Source: Parvibaculum sp039973015 (GTDB taxonomy: Bacteria > Pseudomonadota > Alphaproteobacteria > Parvibaculales > Parvibaculaceae). From it: a stretch of DNA of 64,000 bases. Positions 34,493 through 41,642 of the stretch are shown here, in pieces (position 1 is the stretch's first letter; the number at the start of each line of letters is the position of its first letter). A program made the position numbers and the translations under genes. The notes under the pieces were generated by a model. It was not told the origin of the DNA and did no database searches. It saw only the letters and a program-made list of their open reading frames with translations. Location: NCBI RefSeq assembly GCF_039973015.1, contig NZ_JBDWLT010000008.1, forward strand, positions 1 to 64,000, in the 5' to 3' direction.

Positions 34493-35347
34493 ATGACGAC
34501 CGACCTTGAACTGCGTACCCGGCCGCTGATGCCGGGCTTCGGTGTCGAAATCTTCGACGTTGACCTGAAGACCGCCGGCAGCGATGCACGCCGGAAAGTC
34601 GTCGAGCTGTTTCACGCGAACGGCGCGATCCTGTTGCGCGGTCAGGATTTAGCCCCAGACGGACTCATGTCTTTCATCGAACTCTTCGGCGAAGCTGAAG
34701 ACCATACACAGACGCAGTTCACGTTGCCGGGCTATCCGAAAATCTTCCTGCTTTCCAACAAGGTCGTCGATGGCAAACCCATTGGCGCGCATAATGACGG
34801 TGTCGGATGGCATACCGACTATTCCTACAAGGAAGAGCCGGTCATGTGCACCATGCTCTATGCCGTCGAGGTGCCGGACGAAGGCAGCGACACGCTGCTC
34901 GCCGATCTCTGCGCTGCTTACGATTCCCTCTCCGCAGAACAGCAGGCAAAGCTCGATGGCCTCGTGCTTCATCACAGCTATCAGCACCTGATGTCCACAC
35001 GGCAGTTTGGCCGCATGGAAATCAGCGACGACCTGAAAGCGGCCAATCCAGATGTCTTTCATCCGCTGATCCGCACCCACCCCGCCGACGGACGAAAGGC
35101 GCTTTGGGTCAGCACCGGTACTGTGAAAGGCATTGTCGGCATGCCTGACGAGGAAGCTCATGCGCTCATCGAGGAGCTCGTCGAATTTGTTACCAGTGAG
35201 AAATTTGTCCACCGCCACAAATGGCAGGTCGGCGACATACTCATGTGGGACAATCGCTGTACGCTGCATACCGGAACCGTGTTTGACGACACGAAATATG
35301 TCCGGCTAATGCACCGCCTCTGGGTCAAGGGCGACAAGCCCTTCTGA
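34493..35347 (+). CDS. TauD/TfdA-family Fe(II)/2-oxoglutarate dioxygenase
   Basis: 284 residues with the jelly-roll iron site: His and Asp in GWHTDYSY (near residue 104) and the distal His in WDNRCTLHTGTVFDD, plus a 2-oxoglutarate-binding Arg in the last strands. Members oxidise taurine, sulfate esters, phenoxy-alkanoates or other small carboxylates, releasing the product by hydroxylation next to a heteroatom. The ATG at 34493 begins directly at M-T-T-D-L-E-L-R; the upstream in-frame extension lies in the promoter region. The SDR gene follows after 35 bases. Confidence 0.9.
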   Translation: MTTDLELRTRPLMPGFGVEIFDVDLKTAGSDARRKVVELFHANGAILLRGQDLAPDGLMSFIELFGEAEDHTQTQFTLPGYPKIFLLSNKVVDGKPIGAHNDGVGWHTDYSYKEEPVMCTMLYAVEVPDEGSDTLLADLCAAYDSLSAEQQAKLDGLVLHHSYQHLMSTRQFGRMEISDDLKAANPDVFHPLIRTHPADGRKALWVSTGTVKGIVGMPDEEAHALIEELVEFVTSEKFVHRHKWQVGDILMWDNRCTLHTGTVFDDTKYVRLMHRLWVKGDKPF

Positions 35348-35382
35348 CACCTGCCGCGACATCTGAAACGGAGAATAAAGCC

Positions 35383-36228
35383 ATGCCGGACACCTCTCGC
35401 AAGTGGTGGATCACAGGCGTGAGCAGCGGACTCGGCAAGGCGATTGCCGCTGCCGCGCTGGAGCGTGGCGATTTCGTTGCCGGCACTGTGCGCCGTGAAT
35501 CGGATTTGAAGACTTTCGAGGCGCAGGCGCCCGGCAGGGCTCTCGGTGTCCTCCTCGATATAACGGACGGCAATGCTGTGAGAAAAGCAGCCACCGCCGT
35601 CGAAGAACGCACAGGCGGCATTGATATTCTCGTCAACAATGCGGGCTATGGGCTCGTCGGCGCGATCGAGGAAGCAAGTGCGGAGGAAATTCGCGGACAG
35701 TTCGAAGTGAATGTCTTTGGCGCAATCAGCGTTATCCAGTCCATTCTTCCCTTCATGCGCGGGCGGCGACGCGGGCACATCCTCAACGTGACGTCGGTCA
35801 GCGGCCTCGCACCCTGGATGGGAACCGGGATCTACGGCGCAACGAAATACGCGCTCGAATGCATCGGCCAGACACTCGCCGAAGAGGTCCGCCCTCTCGG
35901 TATAAAGGTCACGAATGTCGCGCCCGGCGGACTGCGCACGGATTTTGCCACGCGCTCTCTTACGGTTTGCAAATCGGAAATTGCGGACTACGAACCGACC
36001 GCCCACCTTGCGCGCAGCATTCTTTCAGGTCATGGCGGCAACGAAGGCGGCGATCCCGTGAAGGCCGCACTTGCGATCCTGAAAGCCGTGGATGCGGAAG
36101 AGCCGCCACTTCATCTTCTGCTCGGGGCGGATGCACTTCACTATGTGGGACGAAAGCTCGGTGCCTTTCACGCGGAAATCGCGGACTGGGCGCCCGTCAC
36201 ACTGTCGATTGCCCACGACGAAAGCTAA
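35383..36228 (+). CDS. Short-chain dehydrogenase/reductase
   Basis: 281 residues with the classical SDR motifs: cofactor loop TGVSSGLGKAIA, NNAG in DILVNNAGYG, catalytic Ser in LNVTSVSG and the Y-x-x-x-K pair in YGATKYALE. Arg/Glu residues after the first strands are compatible with NADP. It likely oxidises an alcohol or reduces an aldehyde generated by the dioxygenase encoded just upstream; the two genes form an operon. It converges on the second TauD gene downstream. Confidence 0.9.
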   Translation: MPDTSRKWWITGVSSGLGKAIAAAALERGDFVAGTVRRESDLKTFEAQAPGRALGVLLDITDGNAVRKAATAVEERTGGIDILVNNAGYGLVGAIEEASAEEIRGQFEVNVFGAISVIQSILPFMRGRRRGHILNVTSVSGLAPWMGTGIYGATKYALECIGQTLAEEVRPLGIKVTNVAPGGLRTDFATRSLTVCKSEIADYEPTAHLARSILSGHGGNEGGDPVKAALAILKAVDAEEPPLHLLLGADALHYVGRKLGAFHAEIADWAPVTLSIAHDES

Positions 36229-36282
36229 CCGGGAAAAGCTTCTACCGCGATAGCCCTTGTTGCAGAACGGAGCGGCCCGCCA

Positions 36283-37098
36283 TCAGGCGGGACGCTGTGT
36301 CTCTGCGACAGTGACGCGGAAGCCCGAACGCACTTGCGGGAAATAATCCCACACCGCGAGATGCCAGGTGCAGCGGTTGTCCCAGAAGGCGACCGATTTG
36401 GGCTCCCAGCGAAAGCGCACATGGAAATTCGGATTGGCGCAGTGCTTGTAGAGCATCTGGAGAACACCATCGCTCTCCGCCTTGCCGAGGCCGACAATCT
36501 CGGTCGTATAGGACGGATTGACGAAAATGCCTTTGCGCCCCGTCACCGGATGTGTGCGCACCACCGGATGCGTGTTGCAGGGGAAGCGCTTGTTCGGATC
36601 GTTCACGATGGGGCGGTAAACATGTTCACCATCATGCACGGCCTGAAGGCCCTCAAGATAAGCCTGCATGCCGGGCGACAGTGCTTCATAGGCGGCATAC
36701 ATGCTGGCAAACATGGTATCGCCACCCACCTCCGGCACGACCGGCAGATAGAGAATACTGCCCATCGGCGGAATCTCGTTGCAAGTAAGATCCGAATGCC
36801 AGTTCTCTCCTGCCACGAATTTCGAGTTTTCGTCGGCGTGGATTGAGACGATCTCGGGATGCTCGGCAAGGCCCGCCACGCCACTATGAATGGCCAGTTC
36901 GCCGAAAGCCCTGCCGAGTTCTTTGTGACGAACATGATCAAGATCCTGATCACGCAGAAAGATGACTTGATGCTGCATCAACGCGTCGTGCAGCTCATCG
37001 ATGACCTTGTTCGTCAGCGGCTCGGAAAGGTCGACACCTTCAATCTCCGCACCTATCCGCGCTGTCATCGGCTTTACCGTCAAGACTTCGTAATCCAT
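36283..37098 (-). CDS. TauD/TfdA-family Fe(II)/2-oxoglutarate dioxygenase (second)
   Basis: 271 residues from the ATG at 37098. The iron site is complete: His and Asp in ENWHSDLTC and the distal His in WDNRCTWHLAVWDYF, with the 2-oxoglutarate Arg near SGFRVTV. The substrate-side segment IGAEIEGVDLSEPL is that of the taurine/alkylsulfatase/phenoxyalkanoate group. It is clearly a different paralogue from the gene at 34.5 kb. It follows the FMN reductase gene on the same strand after about 130 bases, so the two may be co-transcribed. Confidence 0.9.
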   Translation of the reverse strand: MDYEVLTVKPMTARIGAEIEGVDLSEPLTNKVIDELHDALMQHQVIFLRDQDLDHVRHKELGRAFGELAIHSGVAGLAEHPEIVSIHADENSKFVAGENWHSDLTCNEIPPMGSILYLPVVPEVGGDTMFASMYAAYEALSPGMQAYLEGLQAVHDGEHVYRPIVNDPNKRFPCNTHPVVRTHPVTGRKGIFVNPSYTTEIVGLGKAESDGVLQMLYKHCANPNFHVRFRWEPKSVAFWDNRCTWHLAVWDYFPQVRSGFRVTVAETQRPA

Positions 37099-37230
37099 CG
37101 CCTTGGCCCTGCACTGAACTCGAGGAAAACTCACCATACGGGGCACGGCATCCACGCCCATAGAAACACTAATCAAAAGCCATGCCAAAGGCTTGTCTGG
37201 GAACGCCCAAGCATTTGACCGCGCCCGGCC

Positions 37231-37839
37231 TTACATGCCGAATGGATAGGTCTTGAGGTCGAAGGCCTTGCTGTCACGCACCGTCCTGAGCGCCTTGGCA
37301 TATTCGACAAGCATGGCAAGGCTGAAATCGCAGCGGTTCTCGATCGCCGTCTCGGCTTCCTCGTCCTTCGCAGGGGTTCCGTTGAGTACGCTCTTCACGC
37401 CGCGAATGAGAAGGTGATCGGGAATCCAGCAGATACGGTTGTTCTTGAAACCGGTCAGCCGCAGCTCGACCATCGGATAGGTGCCGCCCGCGCTCGCGGA
37501 GATGCCGACGATGAGACCCGGCTTGTGCGCCAGTTCGCTGGTGCAAAGCAGAAGCATGTTCTTCAGCGCGGGTGGCGCCATGCCGTGCCACTCGGGCACA
37601 ACAACGACGAAACCGTCACAGGAAGAAAGCTCTGCCGAAATGGGCTTCCAAGCATTGTTCAACGGGGAGGGTTCCGAAGAGAATGCGGATTCGTCCCAGA
37701 AAGGCAGAGGCGCAAGGCCGAGATCGATCGGATCGCCCGCCACCGCGCCACGCGCCTTCAGTCGCTCCGCCAGATAAGCCGCAACCTTGAGCGATTGAGA
37801 CTTCGGCCGCTGGCTACCCGATATAACGCTGATTTTCAT
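37231..37839 (-). CDS. NAD(P)H-dependent FMN reductase (flavodoxin-like)
   Basis: 202 residues with the flavodoxin-like fold: phosphate-binding loop ISGSQRPKSQSLKVA, VVVPEWHGMAPPALKNML and VGISASAGGTYPM. It makes FMNH2 or reduces small quinones and azo compounds. It is structurally unrelated to the split-barrel reductase at 26 kb and could serve the same LLM monooxygenase or other oxygenases here. Its start is 331 bases from the divergent Rieske gene. Confidence 0.88.
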   Translation of the reverse strand: MKISVISGSQRPKSQSLKVAAYLAERLKARGAVAGDPIDLGLAPLPFWDESAFSSEPSPLNNAWKPISAELSSCDGFVVVVPEWHGMAPPALKNMLLLCTSELAHKPGLIVGISASAGGTYPMVELRLTGFKNNRICWIPDHLLIRGVKSVLNGTPAKDEEAETAIENRCDFSLAMLVEYAKALRTVRDSKAFDLKTYPFGM

Positions 37840-38170
37840 GATGTCCTACATTGTGTGGCACGCAGCTGCCGTGCCGTCCTTTGCACGGAAAAGACTAGGC
37901 TCTGCCGCAGCCACGGTCTTGTCCGCAGGCGCGCATTTGTTTTCCCGTTGCGCTCCAACGAACGCAGAACGAATCCGAATGCTGCTTTTAAAGGCGACCG
38001 CTCGCCGTTTTTCTAGGCAGTCGCACGCCCTGCCCCGCTCGCGGACAACAGTTTGGACGCACAGCCGCAAGAGATATGGGGGGCGCTTGCCTAGTATCGC
38101 CGTCAGATAGTCAGAGGCCCGAAATTTGCGTCTCCTTCAATACGGGCCAGCGTTCGAGCGGAGTGTTTTC
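37840..38170. promoter_or_regulatory. Divergent promoter region, FMN reductase / Rieske operon
   Basis: 331 bases with no gene I can support. It separates two divergent transcription units and so should hold both promoters. No clear palindrome or consensus -35/-10 pair stands out. Confidence 0.4.
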
Positions 38171-39355
38171 ATGTCCACCAATATCCTCACCGATGCGTTC
38201 TTCGAGGGGTTCACCAGCTCTCTTGGCGACGTCACCGAAGCGGAAACGCTGCCTCCTGCCTGCTATACGGATGAGGAATTTTTCGAGTTCGAGAAAGACG
38301 CTCTCTTTAATCGCGAATGGCTCTGCGTCGGGCGCGAGGACTGGGTAAAGAGTCCGGGCGACTATTTCACAACAACACATATCGGCGAACCGCTGATCAT
38401 TTCTCGTACACGCGAAGGCGAGTTAAAGGCCCTGTCGGCCGTCTGCCAGCATCGGGCCATGCTCGTTGCGGAAGGACGCGGCAACACCAAGGCCTTTGTC
38501 TGCCCCTATCACCACTGGACCTATGGGCTGGACGGCCGCCTGGTGGGAGCACCCGCCATGAGCAAGACCTGCGATTTCGATCGCAACGATGTGGGCCTGC
38601 CTGAGATCAAGACGGAAATCTGGGAAGGCTTCATCTTCGTCAATTTCGATGCCGATGCGCCACCGCTGGCGCCCCGCCTCACGACGGTGAGTGAGGCGCT
38701 GGTCAACTATGACCTCCCGAACGCCGAGGGCGCCGTCCCGGAAGAGCCGCAGAGCTATCCGTGGAACTGGAAGGTCATGATGGAGAACAACAATGACGGG
38801 TATCACGCGACCCGTCTTCACAAAGGGCCGCTCCACGACTTCATTCCGAGCGAACTCGCCACCTTTCCTGCAATGCCGGAGGGAAGCGCCGGCTATCTGC
38901 GCTTCAACGGAACGCTCCATCCCGACGCCGCCTTCAACCCGCTGCAGAAAGCTGTGCTTCCAGTCTTTCCGAAGCTGACGCCCGAAGAGCGGCATCGCGC
39001 GATGTTCGCGAATATCCCGCCCTCGCTTTCGCTCGTCATCACCTCCGACATGGTGATCTACCTGATCCTTCATGCGGAATCCGCCAACAGCCACTCCATG
39101 ACCATCGGCTGGCTGGTCGCACCGGGCGCCATGTCCGAACCGCTTTTTCAAGAGCGCCTCGACATGAACATGCGGACCGCCATGGAAATCACGGAGCAGG
39201 ATCTCCATGTAGACAAGCTTGTGCAGATTGGCCTCAAATCGCGCTTCTCCGTGCGCGGCCGCTATTCGTGGCAGGAGCGCGCACAGAGCGATCTCAATCA
39301 CTGGCTTGTCGCGCGCTATCAGCAGGAGTGGCAGCGCCGCAAAGCCGCTTCGTGA
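38171..39355 (+). CDS. Rieske non-haem iron oxygenase, alpha subunit
   Basis: A 394-residue ring-hydroxylating or demethylating oxygenase. The Rieske [2Fe-2S] ligands are C-x-H in SAVCQHRAMLV and C-x-x-H in FVCPYHHWTY at residues about 95-120. The mononuclear iron His pair is in ENNNDGYHATRLHKG near residue 210. It resembles the choline/carnitine/vanillate-type single-component oxygenases more than dioxygenases with beta subunits, and no beta subunit gene adjoins. No ferredoxin reductase gene is nearby, so electrons must come from elsewhere. The ATG at 38171 fits the family start. The LigB-type dioxygenase gene follows after 25 bases. Confidence 0.9.
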   Translation: MSTNILTDAFFEGFTSSLGDVTEAETLPPACYTDEEFFEFEKDALFNREWLCVGREDWVKSPGDYFTTTHIGEPLIISRTREGELKALSAVCQHRAMLVAEGRGNTKAFVCPYHHWTYGLDGRLVGAPAMSKTCDFDRNDVGLPEIKTEIWEGFIFVNFDADAPPLAPRLTTVSEALVNYDLPNAEGAVPEEPQSYPWNWKVMMENNNDGYHATRLHKGPLHDFIPSELATFPAMPEGSAGYLRFNGTLHPDAAFNPLQKAVLPVFPKLTPEERHRAMFANIPPSLSLVITSDMVIYLILHAESANSHSMTIGWLVAPGAMSEPLFQERLDMNMRTAMEITEQDLHVDKLVQIGLKSRFSVRGRYSWQERAQSDLNHWLVARYQQEWQRRKAAS

Positions 39356-39380
39356 CTCATATTGAACCGGACCACATCAG

Positions 39381-40172
39381 ATGCAGACCAATAGCGGCAA
39401 GCCGCAGCCCGCGATTTTCTTTGGCCATGGAAGCCCCGGCAACGTCCTGGAGGACAATTTTGTCACCCGGACCTGGGAAAATCTCGGCCGCGAGTTCGGC
39501 AAACCGAAGGGCATTATTTGCGTTTCTGCCCATTGGTATACGCGTGGTGTCCGGGTAACGGCGGGCGCCCATCCCGGCACGATCCACGATTTCGGCGGCT
39601 TCCCAAAAGCGATGTACGACATGCGTTATCCGGCGCCCGGCAGCCCGGAGCTCGCTGCGGCCATCCGCGAGAGGCTCGCTCCGGTCGATGTCGAACTCGA
39701 CGAAGAGCGCGGATTTGACCACGGCTCGTGGTGCGTTCTCGTAAAGGTCTTTCCGCAAGCCGATGTGCCACTCGTCCAGATCGGCATGGATGCCTCTCTT
39801 TCTCCGGCGCAGCATTTCGAAATTGGCAAGATCCTCGGTGCTTTCCGCGATGAAGGTTATCTCCTCATGGGCAGCGGCAACATCGTCCACAACCTGCCGG
39901 AGATGGACTGGCAGATGCGAGATGGCAGCTATGACTGGGCCGGTCGTTTCGGGGACTACATTCGGGGCAGCATTGCGAACGACGTGCCGGAAAACCTTAT
40001 CGACTATGTGTCCCAGGACAGGGACGCTACGCTTTCCGTGCCGCATCCCGATCACTACCTGCCCCTTCTCTATGTCATGGGTGCCCGTCGCGCCGGCGAA
40101 CCCGTGCGTTTCGAGACGCCGATTGTCGAATATGGCTCGTTGGACATGACCACCGTCGTCATCGGCGGCTGA
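39381..40172 (+). CDS. LigB/DODA-type class III extradiol dioxygenase
   Basis: 263 residues of the 4,5-DOPA-dioxygenase (YgiD) group. The metal-binding His residues are recognisable in FFGHGSPGN, CVSAHWYTRG, TIHDFGGFP and GSGNIVHNLPEMDW. The enzyme opens a catechol ring between or beside the hydroxyls. Next to a Rieske oxygenase, it could cleave the diol or phenol that enzyme makes. It is unrelated in fold to the VOC dioxygenase at 11 kb, so the window encodes two different ring-cleavage solutions. Confidence 0.9.
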   Translation: MQTNSGKPQPAIFFGHGSPGNVLEDNFVTRTWENLGREFGKPKGIICVSAHWYTRGVRVTAGAHPGTIHDFGGFPKAMYDMRYPAPGSPELAAAIRERLAPVDVELDEERGFDHGSWCVLVKVFPQADVPLVQIGMDASLSPAQHFEIGKILGAFRDEGYLLMGSGNIVHNLPEMDWQMRDGSYDWAGRFGDYIRGSIANDVPENLIDYVSQDRDATLSVPHPDHYLPLLYVMGARRAGEPVRFETPIVEYGSLDMTTVVIGG

Positions 40173-40369
40173 CACTTCCTTTTCGCCGCATCGGGAGGCA
40201 GGTTGCCCAAGCAATCTGCCTCCCCACGAGGCAACGCCTTAAACGGCAGGTGCATCCGGCAATATCTTCTGCGCGCCAAAGCAAGACCGTTTCTGCCTGA
40301 AGCTTGAGACTGGTGGCATTCGCTCCCGTGGTCCGCGGGAGTACCAGTATCAAGGCACGAGGAGTTTTC

Positions 40370-41449
40370 ATGGCGCATTCTGTCATTCCAGGATTCAAGG
40401 CGGCGTCGCACGCTCATCCCACGGCGCTTCATCTCCTCAAGGCCACGCCAGAAACCTGTCACTGGGGATATTTCGATCCGTCGCTTGCGCCCGTTCTTAC
40501 CGTGAACAGCGGAGACCTCGTTCAAGCCGAGGCCGTCACACATCATGCGGGCGACGCTCCAGAACTGATGATGGACGACGCCGTCCGCCACATCTACGAC
40601 ACCATCCCTGAGAGCGACCGCAATCCCGGCGTTCACCTGATGACAGGTCCGATCTACGTCAAGGACGCAAAGCCGGGCGACATGCTGGAAGTACGCTACC
40701 TGCGCATGGTACCGCGCTTCGACTATGGCTCGAACCTCGCCGCAAACTGGGGCCACCTCTACAAGGAATTCGGCGAAAAGGAACGAGTGACGATCTACCG
40801 GCTCGACCGCGCGACAAACCAGGCGGAAGCTCACTACGCCTATGATTATCCGGGTCTCTACGAGACCCCCGGCAAGATCACCAACTGTCCGGAATGCGAC
40901 CGGCACAAGGCGCTGAACGGTGTGCGCGTTCCCGTGCGCCCGCATCTTGGAACAGCGGGCGTCGCGCCCGATGTTCCGGGCCGCATCAGCACTATCCCGC
41001 CGGGCGCGCATGGCGGCAATATCGACAACTGGCGTATCGGCGCAGGCGCCACGATGTTTTATCCCGTCGCGGTCGATGGCGGCCTCTTTTCCGTCGGCGA
41101 TCCGCACATTTCGCAGGGCGATGGCGAAATCAGCGGCACCGCCATCGAAGCCTCGCTGGACGTTCTCTTCCAGATCGTGCTCCGCAAGGATTTTGAATTT
41201 CCCTCACCGCTTCTCGAAACCCCGAATTACTGGATCGTCCATGGTTTCGATGAGGATCTGAACGTCGCGATGCGCAATGCCTCGCTCGACATGCTGAAAT
41301 TCCTCAACGAAGAACGCGATCTCAGCAAGGACGACGCCTACTCCCTGATGAGCATTTCAGCCGACTTCACCGTCACGCAAGTGGTGGACGGGCGGCAAGG
41401 CGTTCATGTCCGTATGCCGCGTACCATCTTTGCACCGGACAAGAAATAG
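40370..41449 (+). CDS. Acetamidase/formamidase family amidohydrolase
   Basis: 359 residues of the FmdA/AmdA family, which hydrolyse formamide or short amides to ammonia and the acid. Family features: CHWGYFDPSLAPVLTVNSGD, THHAGD, HLMTGPIYVKDAKPGDML, the metal-site region HGGNIDNWRIGAG and GDPHISQGDGEISGT. The ATG at 40370 follows ACGAGGAG, a good ribosome site. A second copy of this domain is fused to an AraC regulator in the next gene, so the two are tandem paralogues. It is likely in one operon with the Rieske and extradiol genes. Confidence 0.9.
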   Translation: MAHSVIPGFKAASHAHPTALHLLKATPETCHWGYFDPSLAPVLTVNSGDLVQAEAVTHHAGDAPELMMDDAVRHIYDTIPESDRNPGVHLMTGPIYVKDAKPGDMLEVRYLRMVPRFDYGSNLAANWGHLYKEFGEKERVTIYRLDRATNQAEAHYAYDYPGLYETPGKITNCPECDRHKALNGVRVPVRPHLGTAGVAPDVPGRISTIPPGAHGGNIDNWRIGAGATMFYPVAVDGGLFSVGDPHISQGDGEISGTAIEASLDVLFQIVLRKDFEFPSPLLETPNYWIVHGFDEDLNVAMRNASLDMLKFLNEERDLSKDDAYSLMSISADFTVTQVVDGRQGVHVRMPRTIFAPDKK

Positions 41450-41642
41450 CTGCAAATCTTGGCTTTCCCTTGAGGCATGCTTTTTGCGATGCAACAAGCA
41501 TGTGAGGCAGGCGGCGGGCCAAGTGCAACGATTCCGAAGTGTTGGACCAGTAAAGCCCTTCGAACTGCACATATTTGCGGCAGGCAGCGGATCGTTTTTT
41601 CGGCAATCCGCGCCGTCGCGTTGTTGGAGTGTGTGCGGACGC

